From: an uncultured Sulfitobacter sp.
GTDB lineage: Bacteria > Pseudomonadota > Alphaproteobacteria > Rhodobacterales > Rhodobacteraceae
Length of the DNA stretch: 64,000 bases
Assembly: GCA_905182645.1 (NCBI GenBank)
Contig: CAJJCJ010000005.1
Coordinates: forward strand, 1-64,000
Reading direction: 5' to 3'
The position numbers and the translations under genes are program-made. Positions 1 through 9,698 of the stretch are shown here, in pieces. Below the pieces are notes generated by a model. It was not told where the DNA came from. It did not search any database and saw nothing but the letters and a program-made list of their open reading frames with translations. Each line of letters starts with the position of its first letter. Positions within the stretch are counted from its first letter, which is position 1.

Positions 1-22
1 GCAGCGGACATACGAACAAAAT

Positions 23-44
23 GGCCCGCCATTTCTGACGGGCC
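23..44 (-). terminator. rho-independent terminator of the purine operon
   Basis: On the minus strand a 9-bp stem (one G-T wobble) with a GAAA tetraloop is followed by ATTTTGTT. It lies 24 bases beyond the stop codon of the BMP-family binding protein gene and would close the xdh/purine-transport operon. The T-tract is interrupted but the stem is strong. Confidence 0.85.
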
Positions 45-68
45 TTTGTCGTATCAAGTGTATCGAAG

Positions 69-1145
69 TTACTGTGGAACGTCGCCTGTGATGCCTTCTA
101 CGTAGAAGTTCATGCCAGCCAATGTGCCATCGTCAGCAGTTTCGCCTGCAGCCAGCCAAGCGGAGCCGTCTTGCTTATTCACGGGACCTGTGAAGGCGTG
201 GTATGAACCGTCTGCAAGGCTATCGCGCAGGGCTTCTGCGGATGCTTTGATTTCAGCTGGAACTGCAGATGAGATTTCACCGATGCCGACCATGCCAGCG
301 CCAATGCCATCCCATGTGTCTGTGCTTGTCCATGTGCCATCCATGACCGCTTTGGTCCGTGCGATGTAATATGGTGCCCAGTCATCAATGATGGATGAAA
401 CGCGTGGGAATGGACCAAATTCAGCCATGTCGGATGCCTGACCAAATGTCACAACGTTGCCAGCGGATTGTGCTGCTGCCTGTGGTGCTGTCGAATCTGT
501 GTGCTGCAGGATCACGTCAGCGCCTTGTTCGATCAGCACGGAAGCCGCTTCTGCTTCTTTTGCAGGGTCGAACCATGTGTAAGCCCAAACGATTTTGAAT
601 TCGACGTCAGGGTTAACTGTCTTGGCGTGGATGTACGCGGAGTTGATGCCGCGCACAACTTCTGGGATCGGGAAAGAGCCGATGTAGCCGATGATGTTGG
701 ACGTGGTCATTTGACCAGCAATGTGGCCCTGAACGGCGCGCCCTTCGTAGAAACGTGCGGAGTATGTCGACACGTTGTCGGATCGCTTAAAACCAGTTGC
801 GTGTTCGAATTTCACGTCAGGGAATTTCGCCGCAACGTTTATCGTTGGGTCCATGTAACCGAATGATGTTGTGAAGATCAGGTCAGCGCCGCCAAGTGCC
901 ATCTGGGACATCACGCGTTCTGCGTCTGGTCCTTCTGGTACGCTTTCAACGAAAACGGTTTCAACCGCGTCGCCAAATTCAGCTTCAACAGCAAGGCGGG
1001 CTTGGTTGTGCTCATATGTCCAGCCGCCGTCGCCAACTGGCCCGACGTAGACAAAGCCAACCTTTGTCTGATGTGCATCGGCAAATGCGCCGGATGCGAA
1101 GCCAAGTGCGAGTGTCGCCCCAGCAAGCAGTGTTTTCATAGTCAT
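69..1145 (-). CDS. BMP-family ABC transporter substrate-binding protein (purine/nucleoside)
   Basis: Periplasmic lipoprotein-like or secreted binding protein of the BMP (basic membrane protein/PnrA) family, 358 aa. It has an N-terminal signal peptide (about residues 1-22, ending SGAFA|DA) and the family motif VGFVYVGPVGDGGWTYEH near residues 29-46. BMP proteins bind purine nucleosides or nucleobases for import. It is the last gene of an operon with two permeases, a double-domain ATPase and xanthine dehydrogenase, so a purine such as xanthine, hypoxanthine or a nucleoside is the likely ligand. The start could be ATG 1145 or ATG 1139; a GGGAG-type ribosome binding site precedes both. The exact ligand cannot be told from sequence. 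Confidence 0.93.
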   Translation of the reverse strand: MTMKTLLAGATLALGFASGAFADAHQTKVGFVYVGPVGDGGWTYEHNQARLAVEAEFGDAVETVFVESVPEGPDAERVMSQMALGGADLIFTTSFGYMDPTINVAAKFPDVKFEHATGFKRSDNVSTYSARFYEGRAVQGHIAGQMTTSNIIGYIGSFPIPEVVRGINSAYIHAKTVNPDVEFKIVWAYTWFDPAKEAEAASVLIEQGADVILQHTDSTAPQAAAQSAGNVVTFGQASDMAEFGPFPRVSSIIDDWAPYYIARTKAVMDGTWTSTDTWDGIGAGMVGIGEISSAVPAEIKASAEALRDSLADGSYHAFTGPVNKQDGSAWLAAGETADDGTLAGMNFYVEGITGDVPQ

Positions 1146-1180
1146 AGTTTTCTCCCTAAAAGTGGACTGTGGTGGTGCCT

Positions 1181-2095
1181 TTAACGTGAGGCGTGAAAGA
1201 TTCGGCCAAGTGACCTAGGTGCCCGTCCTGCCGACATAATAACCAATACGACGATGGTGGCTATATATGGCGACATAGAAAGGTATTCGACCGGAATGGC
1301 GAGCCCTGCGGCTTGAAGGTTCAGCTGCAAAACAGTCATGCCGCCGAAAAGGTAGGCACCTAGCAAAAGCCGCCATGGTTTCCAGCCTGCAAAGACCACA
1401 ATCGCAAGTGCGATCCAGCCTGCGCCGGCGGTCATGCCTTCGGTCCATTGTGGGACGCGAACGAGCGATAGGTATGCGCCGCCAAGCCCTGCGCAGGCAC
1501 CACCGAACATGATCGCCAGTATCCGAATGCGGGTGACTTTGTACCCCAATGCGTGGGCTGCATCGTGGTTTTCGCCGACCGCCCGCAGGACGAGCCCGCC
1601 TTGGGTTTTGTGCAAGAACCACCATGTTGCCGCCACAAGGATCAGCCCGACATAGACCATCGGATCATGTTGGAACACGATCGGTCCGATGATCGGAATG
1701 TCCCCCAACAACGGGATGTGCCAATCGGGGAAAGACGGTGCTTTGATCCCGATGTACCCTTGTCCGATAAGCGCGGACAGTCCAAGCCCGAATAGTGTCA
1801 GCGCGAGGCCTGTCGCCACTTGGTTTGATAACAGATATTGCGTCAGGATGCCGAACAGCAGGGCAAGGAATGCTCCACCAACAGCGGCCCCGATGAACCC
1901 GAGCCAAGGTGACCCTGTGCTGACAGCCACGACGAACCCACAGACGGCCCCCGTGATCATCATGCCCTCAACCCCGAGGTTCAGGACGCCTGCGCGTTCC
2001 ACAATCAGTTCGCCGATTGCGGCCAGCAGGATCGGGGTTGCAGCGACCATAAGCGAGGCCAGCAGCAGGATTGGATTGATTGATGACAGGTCCAT
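1181..2095 (-). CDS. ABC transporter permease (BMP-type purine importer), second permease
   Basis: Inner-membrane permease of 304 aa, related to the YufQ/NupQ-type branched permeases that work with BMP-family binding proteins. It is highly hydrophobic throughout and carries the family motif GVLNLGVEGMM near residues 36-46. Its ATG overlaps the TGA of the preceding permease gene by one base (TGATG), which points to translational coupling. Together with the other permease it would form the transmembrane heterodimer of a purine/nucleoside importer. Confidence 0.93.
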   Translation of the reverse strand: MDLSSINPILLLASLMVAATPILLAAIGELIVERAGVLNLGVEGMMITGAVCGFVVAVSTGSPWLGFIGAAVGGAFLALLFGILTQYLLSNQVATGLALTLFGLGLSALIGQGYIGIKAPSFPDWHIPLLGDIPIIGPIVFQHDPMVYVGLILVAATWWFLHKTQGGLVLRAVGENHDAAHALGYKVTRIRILAIMFGGACAGLGGAYLSLVRVPQWTEGMTAGAGWIALAIVVFAGWKPWRLLLGAYLFGGMTVLQLNLQAAGLAIPVEYLSMSPYIATIVVLVIMSAGRAPRSLGRIFHASR

Positions 2096-3183
2096 CAGAC
2101 GGTCCCTCCTTTGCCAAATTTGATCCGATAATTGGTCAGCATGTCCACTGCGAGCAGGAAGAATAACAGCATCCCTTGCAGCAATTGGATCGCGGCGCCG
2201 GGCAGTCCCAGATTGGATTGCGCGATTTCGCCGCCGATGTAGGTCAGCGCCATTAAGCCGCCTGCAAGTAGTATGCCGATTGGGTGCAGCCGTCCTAGGA
2301 ACGCCACGATGATTGCGGTGAACCCGTAGCCAACATTGAAATCGATGCTGATCTGACCTGCAGGGCCAGCGACCTCAAAAAGGCCGGCCAACCCGGCAAG
2401 CGCGCCCGAAATGCCAAGGCAGATCAGGATCATGCCAGCCGGGTTTACACCTGCGAAGTTGGCCGCACGGGGGCTTTGCCCTGCAAGCCGGACTTGGAAC
2501 CCAAAAATGTGTCGCGAAAGCGTGACATAGGCAAAGATGACCGCGATGAGTGCCGCGACGACGCCCCAGTGCATGCCGGAATCTTTGATCAGTTCAAGGT
2601 TGGCGGCGGATGGGTATTGCGCCAAGTTCCGGCTGCCCGGAAATCCCATGCCTTCGGGGTTGCGCATTGCTCCCAGCGCCATAGACGCCAGCAATTGTTC
2701 GGCCACATAGACCAACATGAGCGATACCAAAATCTCGTTGGTGCCAAATTTGACCCGTAAAACGCCCGGGATCATGGCCCACGCCCAGCCGCCGAATGCG
2801 CCAGCCAAAACCATCAGTGGAAAGATCAGGCGCGATTCCATTGGATGGAATGCGAGGCCCACGGCGGCCCCACAAATGGCCCCCATGATGTATTGGCCCT
2901 CGGCGCCGATATTCCAGACACCTGCGCGGAAACCAAAGCTAAGTCCGATTGCAATTAGCACCAAAGGCGCGCCTTTGATCAGCAGTTGTGGGCGGTAAAA
3001 CCAAGCGAATTCTGAAAACAGCGGATCGAGGAAAATTGTGCGGATCGTCTCGAACGGGTTTTTCCCCAAGGCGGCAAATAGGATGCCACCGACGATCATG
3101 GTTAACGCAACCGCCACTAAAGGCGTCACCAAAGCCCAAGCCTTGGATGGCCCTGCACGTTTCTCTAACGTGATCATGCGCAC
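2095..3183 (-). CDS. ABC transporter permease (BMP-type purine importer), first permease
   Basis: Inner-membrane permease of 362 aa with multiple hydrophobic segments and the motif GVWNIGAEGQYIMGA near residues 88-102, which is typical of the YufP/NupP-type permeases of BMP-dependent importers. It is about 60 aa longer than its partner because of an extended N-terminal part. It sits 45 bases downstream of the ATPase gene and overlaps the next permease by one base. It is the partner of the 1181-2095 permease in the same importer. Confidence 0.93.
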   Translation of the reverse strand: MRMITLEKRAGPSKAWALVTPLVAVALTMIVGGILFAALGKNPFETIRTIFLDPLFSEFAWFYRPQLLIKGAPLVLIAIGLSFGFRAGVWNIGAEGQYIMGAICGAAVGLAFHPMESRLIFPLMVLAGAFGGWAWAMIPGVLRVKFGTNEILVSLMLVYVAEQLLASMALGAMRNPEGMGFPGSRNLAQYPSAANLELIKDSGMHWGVVAALIAVIFAYVTLSRHIFGFQVRLAGQSPRAANFAGVNPAGMILICLGISGALAGLAGLFEVAGPAGQISIDFNVGYGFTAIIVAFLGRLHPIGILLAGGLMALTYIGGEIAQSNLGLPGAAIQLLQGMLLFFLLAVDMLTNYRIKFGKGGTV

Positions 3184-3228
3184 CCCCCTTGTTTTTTCTG
3201 AGTAAAAATATGTCCGCCGGAGGCAGCA

Positions 3229-4746
3229 CTACGCATCAACATGTGAAACCTCCATATCGTGTGAACCGCCCAACATCAGGCCTATTTCGTCAATCGTTAG
3301 GCCCTTAGCGGGGCGTGGATCAGACATTCGCCCTTCGTTTAAGGCTGAAAATTGGTCTGCGATTTCCATCAGTTCATCCAAGTCTTGGCTAATCAAGATG
3401 ACGGCTGCGCCGGCGACGGCTAGGTCCAAGATCGCTTGTCTAATTGACGCCGCTGCGGACGCATCAACGCCCCATGTGGGTTGGTTGATGATCAGCACAT
3501 CGGGGTCTTGCAAAATCTCACGACCGATGACGAATTTTTGCAAGTTGCCACCAGATAGCGACCGTGCAGTGCTGCCCGCGCTGGGCGTGCGCACGTCAAA
3601 TTTCTCGATAATCTCTGCTGCAAAATCGCGCGCGCGATCCCATTTTAGGAAACCACGTGATGACAGTTCTTTGCGGACATTGCCCGTCAGTAGCGCATTT
3701 TCAATCAGCGTCATGTCAGGGGCGGCGGCGTGGCCGTTGCGTTCTTCGGGGGCCGCACATAGGCCCAATGCGCGCCGTGCATTTGGTGGCATATGGCCAA
3801 TATCATCGTCGCCCATGCGCACCATACCCGAGCTAACGCGCATTTCGCCAGACAAGGCCGCGACCAGTTCGTCTTGCCCGTTTCCGGCAACGCCGCCAAC
3901 GCCCAAGACCTCTCCGCGGCGCACGGTCAGGGAAATATCGCGCAATGCGGTGCCAAATTCATGTGGTGCAGGGGCAGACAGTCCGGTCAGAGTTAAAGCC
4001 ACGTTGCCGGCTGGCTTGTCGGGTTTTTCGGGCACTTGCAGCACTGCGCCGACCATTAGTTCCGCCATTTCGCGCGCGGATGTCTGACTCGGATCACATT
4101 CGCCCACGACGTGGCCCATACGCAACACGGTGGCATGGTCGCACAAGGCCCGAATTTCTTCGAGCTTGTGTGAGATATACAAAATTGATGTCCCCTCAGA
4201 CGCCAATTTGCGCAGGGTTTCGAACAAAATCGTGACTTCTTGTGGTGTCAGGACCGATGTTGGTTCGTCCATGATCAGCAACTTGGGATCTTGAAGCAGG
4301 CAGCGGATAATCTCGACCCGTTGCCGTTCACCCGCAGATAAATCCCCGACCACGCGCGATGGATCAAGCGGAAGTCCGTATTGGTCTGACACTTCCCGTA
4401 CCTGTTCAGCCACGTCTTGTAACGGTGGCGGGTTTTCCATGCCAAGTGCGATGTTTTCGGCCACGTTTAGCGCGTCAAACAGTGAAAAGTGTTGAAATAC
4501 CATCGCCACACCGGCCTTACGTGCGGCCCGTGGTTCTGGCGGTGCAAATGCTGCCCCTTCAAGCAACATGCTGCCTGCATCGGGGTTTACCAATCCGTAG
4601 ATTGTTTTGACAAGCGTGGATTTCCCAGCCCCGTTTTCGCCCAAAAGCGCATGGATTTCGCCGCGCCCAATTTCGAACGACACGTTGTCGTTGGCGACAA
4701 CGCCAGGGTAGGCCTTTGTCAGTCCTTGAAGAGATAATAGGGTCAT
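3229..4746 (-). CDS. ABC transporter ATP-binding protein, two fused nucleotide-binding domains
   Basis: Cytoplasmic ATPase of 505 aa with two tandem ABC domains, the layout seen in BMP-type nucleoside and sugar importers (NupO/YufO, MglA). Domain 1 has a full Walker A (GENGAGKST, about residues 36-44) and signature LSAGERQ. Domain 2 has a degenerate Walker A (VAGNGQDEL) and signature LSGGNLQKF; the asymmetry is normal for this family. Its ATG overlaps the stop of xdhC by four bases (ATGA), so purine oxidation and purine uptake are translationally linked. Confidence 0.94.
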   Translation of the reverse strand: MTLLSLQGLTKAYPGVVANDNVSFEIGRGEIHALLGENGAGKSTLVKTIYGLVNPDAGSMLLEGAAFAPPEPRAARKAGVAMVFQHFSLFDALNVAENIALGMENPPPLQDVAEQVREVSDQYGLPLDPSRVVGDLSAGERQRVEIIRCLLQDPKLLIMDEPTSVLTPQEVTILFETLRKLASEGTSILYISHKLEEIRALCDHATVLRMGHVVGECDPSQTSAREMAELMVGAVLQVPEKPDKPAGNVALTLTGLSAPAPHEFGTALRDISLTVRRGEVLGVGGVAGNGQDELVAALSGEMRVSSGMVRMGDDDIGHMPPNARRALGLCAAPEERNGHAAAPDMTLIENALLTGNVRKELSSRGFLKWDRARDFAAEIIEKFDVRTPSAGSTARSLSGGNLQKFVIGREILQDPDVLIINQPTWGVDASAAASIRQAILDLAVAGAAVILISQDLDELMEIADQFSALNEGRMSDPRPAKGLTIDEIGLMLGGSHDMEVSHVDA

Positions 4747-5489
4747 GCGGTTTGATCCTTTTTCGCAGTTTGGCGCGGTGTAATCATCGCAGCAGCGACG
4801 CCGATTGCAATTGCCTGTGGGTGCTTTCCGAGTGACGGGTCGCCGATAGGGCAGGCAATGCGAGAAATTTGTGCGGGGATATGTCCCAATGCGCCGAGGC
4901 GCGACTTAAATCGTGCCCATTTGGTGGCTGATCCGATCAGGCCGACGCTGTCAAAACTGCGCCCAAGCAGCGCGTGGCATATCGCCAGATCAACGTCGTG
5001 AGCGTAGGTCAGGATCAGGTGTTCGGCGTCGTCGGGGGCGTGAATAACGGCGCAGGCGGGGTCTTTGGCGACAAACATTTGCACATTTTCGGGCATTGTG
5101 TCGGGAAACCGGTTCGCGTCAGTGTCAACCCATGTGATCTGAACGTTTGGCAAGCCCGCCATAACGGACGTCAACGCGCGCCCGACATGTCCGGCGCCGT
5201 AGATCCAAACGTTCCGGTGTTCAGTTGTGTCGATCTTTTTGCCCAGCGCGTAATCCAAGGTGACCGATCCGCCGCAACATTGGCCCAATGCAGGTCCGAG
5301 CGGGATGGTTTGTCGGGCTGTCAGGGTCCCTGCGCGCAGCATTTGGCGTGCATGTGACATGGCTTCCCATTCAAGGGCTCCGCCGCCGATAGTGCCCTCG
5401 ATGCGGTCCGCGAAGACGCACATTTGTGTACCTGCTTCGCGCGGAACTGACCCTGCCGAGGACGCGACGCTGATCCGTATCCAGTTCAT
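4743..5489 (-). CDS. xdhC: xanthine dehydrogenase accessory protein XdhC
   Basis: Chaperone that brings sulfurated molybdenum cofactor to the XdhB subunit. Key features are SAGSVPREAGTQM near the N-terminus, the GQCCGGSV cysteine motif in the middle and a Rossmann-type GAGHVGRAL motif before a C-terminal XdhC_C domain. I place the start at 5489, giving 248 aa, because this ATG overlaps the xdhB stop (ATGA). A longer reading frame upstream would run far into xdhB and shows no homology. The N-terminus is somewhat shorter than in many XdhC proteins. Confidence 0.9.
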   Translation of the reverse strand: MNWIRISVASSAGSVPREAGTQMCVFADRIEGTIGGGALEWEAMSHARQMLRAGTLTARQTIPLGPALGQCCGGSVTLDYALGKKIDTTEHRNVWIYGAGHVGRALTSVMAGLPNVQITWVDTDANRFPDTMPENVQMFVAKDPACAVIHAPDDAEHLILTYAHDVDLAICHALLGRSFDSVGLIGSATKWARFKSRLGALGHIPAQISRIACPIGDPSLGKHPQAIAIGVAAAMITPRQTAKKDQTA

Positions 5490-7792
5490 GTGCGCACACG
5501 GTCGACGGCGGCCAAGATACGTTCTGGTGTGGCGGGTGCGTCGAGTGCCGGATAGGCGTCGCCGCATGCCGCAACAGCATCCGAAAGCGCCATTAGCGCG
5601 GAAATTCCGAGCATAAACGGCGGCTCGCCGACAGCTTTGGAGCGGTACACAGTTTGGGCCGGATTTGGCGCATCCCACAAGGACACATTAAACACATCGG
5701 GCCGATCCGAGGTGGCTGGGATTTTATAGGTCGATGGCGCGTGGGTGCGCAGCCGTCCTTTGCCGTCCCAGATAAGTTCTTCGGTGGTGAGCCAGCCTGC
5801 GCCTTGCACATAGCCGCCTTCAACCTGACCGACATCTAGCGCGGGGTTCAGCGATGCGCCTGCGTCATGGATAACGTCGGCCCGCAAAACCCGGTTTTCG
5901 CCAGTGAGCGTGTCGATCACAACTTCGGTCAAGGCGATGCCTTGGGCAAAATAGTAAAACGGACGGCCTTGGCCTTTGATCCGGTCCCAGCTGAGGTCGG
6001 GGGTTTTGTAGAACCCGGTGGCCGACAGGCTGACGCGGTTGGTATAGGCGAGCATTGCCGCCTCGGCGAATGTCATCGACACGTCACCTGCGATGACTTG
6101 ACCGTTTTCAAACTGGACATCGCCGCCGTGGTGTTCGCTTACGCAGGCCGCAATCCGGTCGCGGATTTTGTCGCAGGCGATTTGCACCGCCATGCCGTTC
6201 AAATCGGTGCCAGATGATGCGGCGGTGGCCGACGTATTGGGGACCTTGGCCGTGTCCGTTGCCGTGATTTTGATCACTGACACATCGACGCCAAAGCGGC
6301 TGGCCGCGACTTGCGCTATCTTTTGGAATAGCCCCTGTCCCATCTCTGTGCCGCCGTGGTTCAGGTGGATCGACCCGTCTTGATAGACGTGCACCAGCGC
6401 GCCTGCTTGGTTCAGGTGGGTTAGCGTAAAGGAAATTCCAAATTTCACCGGACTGATCCCAAGCCCGCGTTTTAGCACTGGATTGGCCGCGTTGAATGCA
6501 GCGACGGCTGCCTTGCGGTCGGTATATTTGGCATCTGACAACAACCGTTCGGTCATCTCGTGCAAAATGAAATCTGTGATTTCCATCCCGTAAGGCGTGG
6601 TGTTTGGTTTGACTTGGTCTGAGACGCCTGTCGTGGTTGGCGTGCCATCAATCGGGGCATAATAGTTTGCTTGCCGCACGGCCACTGGGTCAAGGCCCAA
6701 GTCGGCCGCGATGTGGTCCATCACGCGCTCAATGCCCAACACGCCTTGGGGCCCACCAAAGCCGCGATAGGCGGTGGCGCTTTGCGTGTTGGTTTTCAAA
6801 CGGTGCGATGTGATCCGCGCTGTTGGTAGCAGGTACGCGTTATCGGCGTGCAGCATGGCCCGATCGGCGACGGGGATCGATAGATCGAGCGCCCAACCGC
6901 AGCGGGTCAATTGCATGAAGTCAACGCCGGTCAGCCGACCGTCGTCATCAAACCCGATGTCATAGGAAATGCGGAAATCGTGCCGCTTGCCAGTGATCAT
7001 CATGTCGTCGTCGCGGTCATAGCGCATTTTGCAGGGCTGGCCCGTGGCGCGGGCCGCCACAGCACAGCCGACAGCAAGCGCGTTGCCTTGGCTTTCCTTG
7101 CCGCCAAAACCACCACCCATACGGCGTACCTCGCAGCGGACTGCGTGCATTGGAACGCCCAATGCTTCGGCGACTTTATGTTGGATTTCGGTTGGGTGCT
7201 GGGTCGATGAATGCACGATCATGTCGCCGCCTTCTTGTGGCAGTGCGAGGGCTGCTTGACCTTCGAGGTAGAAATGCTCTTGGCCGCCCATCTCAATTGT
7301 GCCGGACAGGCGGCGCGGGGCGTCTTTGAGTGCTGCGTCGACGTCGCCTTTTGACCAAATACGCGGGCCGTCTTCAAATCGGCTGTCTGCCGTGAGGGCC
7401 TCATCGATGGTCAGGATTGGCGTGATTTCATCAACGTCGATTTTGCCCAAACGCGCTGCTTTGCGGGCCGCGAAGTGGCTGGTGGCAACGACCATAAACA
7501 GTGGCTGTCCGAGGTAATGGATCGTTCCGGTGGCAAGCAGTGGTTCGTCATGCGCCGACGGCGAGACGTCATTGGCAAACGGCAGATCGTCCGCAATGAA
7601 CACCAAAACTACGCCGTCCGCAGCCCGCACCGCATCCAAATTCATGGATGTGATCGTGCCTGCCGCGCAGTCGGACATGCCAAATGCAAGGTGAAGCGTG
7701 TTTGCAGGCGATGGAATGTCATCGATGTAGCGCGCAGTGCCAGAGACATGCAGGGTGCCTGCGTCATGGGGCAGGGATTTTCCAACGCTCAT
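5486..7792 (-). CDS. xdhB: xanthine dehydrogenase molybdopterin-binding subunit XdhB
   Basis: Large molybdenum-cofactor subunit, 768 aa, about the usual bacterial length. It oxidises hypoxanthine to xanthine and xanthine to urate in the cytoplasm with XdhA. Visible motifs are [13 protein letters not shown] and [12 protein letters not shown] (Moco binding), [10 protein letters not shown], and a C-terminal VGEPPFMLG segment containing the expected catalytic glutamate. It overlaps xdhA upstream and xdhC downstream by four bases each (ATGA), so the three proteins are probably made in coupled amounts. Confidence 0.95.
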   Translation of the reverse strand: MSVGKSLPHDAGTLHVSGTARYIDDIPSPANTLHLAFGMSDCAAGTITSMNLDAVRAADGVVLVFIADDLPFANDVSPSAHDEPLLATGTIHYLGQPLFMVVATSHFAARKAARLGKIDVDEITPILTIDEALTADSRFEDGPRIWSKGDVDAALKDAPRRLSGTIEMGGQEHFYLEGQAALALPQEGGDMIVHSSTQHPTEIQHKVAEALGVPMHAVRCEVRRMGGGFGGKESQGNALAVGCAVAARATGQPCKMRYDRDDDMMITGKRHDFRISYDIGFDDDGRLTGVDFMQLTRCGWALDLSIPVADRAMLHADNAYLLPTARITSHRLKTNTQSATAYRGFGGPQGVLGIERVMDHIAADLGLDPVAVRQANYYAPIDGTPTTTGVSDQVKPNTTPYGMEITDFILHEMTERLLSDAKYTDRKAAVAAFNAANPVLKRGLGISPVKFGISFTLTHLNQAGALVHVYQDGSIHLNHGGTEMGQGLFQKIAQVAASRFGVDVSVIKITATDTAKVPNTSATAASSGTDLNGMAVQIACDKIRDRIAACVSEHHGGDVQFENGQVIAGDVSMTFAEAAMLAYTNRVSLSATGFYKTPDLSWDRIKGQGRPFYYFAQGIALTEVVIDTLTGENRVLRADVIHDAGASLNPALDVGQVEGGYVQGAGWLTTEELIWDGKGRLRTHAPSTYKIPATSDRPDVFNVSLWDAPNPAQTVYRSKAVGEPPFMLGISALMALSDAVAACGDAYPALDAPATPERILAAVDRVRT

Positions 7793-9144
7793 GGCTGTAC
7801 TTCCAGCACGCTGACGGGGTTGCCCGCGAGGTCGGCAAAATAGCGGAGCAGCATGTTTTGCGCGATTTTCATGCGGTAGTCAGCAGAGGCCCGCATGTCG
7901 GACATCGGCGTGTAGTCATCTGCGAAGAGCGGCATCGCTGCTTTTACTGTCGCTTCGGACCACGGTTGTCCAACCAATGCGGCTTCGACCCGGCCGGCGC
8001 GTTGTGGGGTGCCTGCCATGCCGCCAAATGCGATGATTGCTTCGGTCACTTTGCCATCCGACAGGGTAATGTTGAATGCACCGCAGACAGCGGAGATGTC
8101 TTGGTCAAACCGTTTGGATAATTTGTAGACACGCAGGTTGGGCGCGGATTTCGGGATCGTGACCCCAGTGACCAGTTCACCGGGCGCACGGTCTTGTTTG
8201 CCGTAAGCGACGAAGAAATCTTGCAGCGTGATGTCGCGTGTTGCGTCGCCGTGGCGCAAGTGCAGTGTTGCCCCAAGTGCGATCAAGGCTGGCGGGTTGT
8301 CCCCGATAGGGGAGCCGTTGGCGATGTTTCCGCCGATTGTCGCTGCAGAGCGGACTTGTTCAGATCCATAGCGACGTACCATTTCCGCGTATGACGGGTG
8401 GTGGTCGCGCAGTACATTATGCACGTCGACCATGGTCACGCCTGCGCCGAAGGTGATTGTATCGTCGGTCACCGTGATCTGTTGCAAGTCGCGGCAGCGG
8501 TTTAGGAACACAACGTTGTCTAAGGCGCGAAGCTGTTTGGTGACCCATAGCCCAACATCCGTGGCCCCAGCGATTACGGTTGCATCAGGGTTGGCGGCGT
8601 ACCATGCGGCCAGTACATCAAGCGTGTCTGGTGCAAAGGGCGCGGGGCCCGTCGGCAGTGCTGGTTCTTTCATCCAAACGGGGACGGGCATTTGCGCGGC
8701 GGCTTCGGCGGCGCGAATGATTGGCGCGTATCCGGTGCAGCGGCAAAGGTTGCCTGCCAGCACATTATCGTGGTCGGTGCGCCCGTCTGCATGCCCTGCG
8801 GCCATCGATGCGATGAACCCCGGCGTGCAGAAACCGCATTGCGATCCGTGGTGATCGACCATGGCTTGTTGGACTGGATGGAGCGTGCCGTCTGGCGCGC
8901 TGATGCCTTCAACGGTGCGCACTGCTTTACCGTGGAGTTGCGGCATGAACAGGATGCAGGCGTTGAGCGCGCGCTTGGAATCCCTGTCTGTCACAACAAC
9001 GGAACAAGCCCCGCAGTCGCCTTCATTGCAGCCTTCTTTGGTGCCTGTGAGGCCGCATTCAACCCGAAGCCAATCCAGCAGAGTTTGCGTGGCAGGTGTG
9101 TCCACCTCCACGGTTTCCCCGTTGAGAAGAAACGTCACTTTCAT
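7789..9144 (-). CDS. xdhA: xanthine dehydrogenase small subunit XdhA (2Fe-2S and FAD)
   Basis: Electron-transfer subunit, 451 aa. The N-terminal plant-type ferredoxin cluster is seen as [10 protein letters not shown] (about residues 38-47). The second 2Fe-2S domain has CGFC and CRCTG. The C-terminal half is a FAD-binding molybdopterin-dehydrogenase domain with the segment [15 protein letters not shown]. It is the first gene of the xdhABC-transporter operon. About 125 bases without a gene separate it from the ArsR-like regulator upstream and probably hold the promoter. Confidence 0.94.
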   Translation of the reverse strand: MKVTFLLNGETVEVDTPATQTLLDWLRVECGLTGTKEGCNEGDCGACSVVVTDRDSKRALNACILFMPQLHGKAVRTVEGISAPDGTLHPVQQAMVDHHGSQCGFCTPGFIASMAAGHADGRTDHDNVLAGNLCRCTGYAPIIRAAEAAAQMPVPVWMKEPALPTGPAPFAPDTLDVLAAWYAANPDATVIAGATDVGLWVTKQLRALDNVVFLNRCRDLQQITVTDDTITFGAGVTMVDVHNVLRDHHPSYAEMVRRYGSEQVRSAATIGGNIANGSPIGDNPPALIALGATLHLRHGDATRDITLQDFFVAYGKQDRAPGELVTGVTIPKSAPNLRVYKLSKRFDQDISAVCGAFNITLSDGKVTEAIIAFGGMAGTPQRAGRVEAALVGQPWSEATVKAAMPLFADDYTPMSDMRASADYRMKIAQNMLLRYFADLAGNPVSVLEVQP

Positions 9145-9270
9145 ACGTGTAGACCTGCCGCGTTACCAATTGCGTATGGGGTGTGTTGCGATCAGTCGAT
9201 GCGACGTAAACTGATGGCCCCCAGAACTTGCGACTATGAAAGCGGTGAGCGCATAAAATAGCAAGATATT

Positions 9271-9615
9271 TTATTGTAGGGTGTCCGTGGGCACCAACCG
9301 CATTGCAAGTTGATCGCGTGTATCTTGTTGTTTTTCAATGACAACACGTTGCCATTCCATCCAGCCTTGCACCTCGAGTAATGGGGCGGATTCAATGAAA
9401 CATGTGCGCACGCGTCCGGTTTTTTCCGACCGCATTAGCCCACAGGATTCGAGGACTGAAAGGTGCCGCAGGAATGTCGGCAAGGCCATCGCGTGCGGCG
9501 CGTGCAGGGCTGAAACGGTTGCTGGCGCGTGCGCCAATGCCTCAATTACGGCCCTGCGCGTTGGGTCCGACATGGCCGAAAAGCAGGCGTTTAGCTGGGA
9601 TGTCATTTCGCGCAT
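9271..9615 (-). CDS. ArsR-family winged-helix transcriptional regulator
   Basis: Small DNA-binding protein of 114 aa from the chosen start, with the ArsR/SmtB-type core AMSDPTRRAVIEAL followed by a helix-turn-helix and a wing region (HLSVLESCGLMRSEKTGRVR). There are no paired cysteines or histidines of the metal-binding kind, so it resembles the non-metal ArsR subgroup. It points the same way as the xdhABC-purine transport operon and lies 126 bases before xdhA, so it could regulate that operon, but this is inference from position. The start is uncertain: TTG 9651, ATG 9615 and ATG 9606 are all possible. Confidence 0.72.
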   Translation of the reverse strand: MREMTSQLNACFSAMSDPTRRAVIEALAHAPATVSALHAPHAMALPTFLRHLSVLESCGLMRSEKTGRVRTCFIESAPLLEVQGWMEWQRVVIEKQQDTRDQLAMRLVPTDTLQ

Positions 9616-9698
9616 ACTAAGTGTTATGGGTAACCGTTGGGTTCTGGTCAATCCGTCAAAGATGCTTGCTCCTGCGCACGCAGCAGGTAGGTTAAGCC

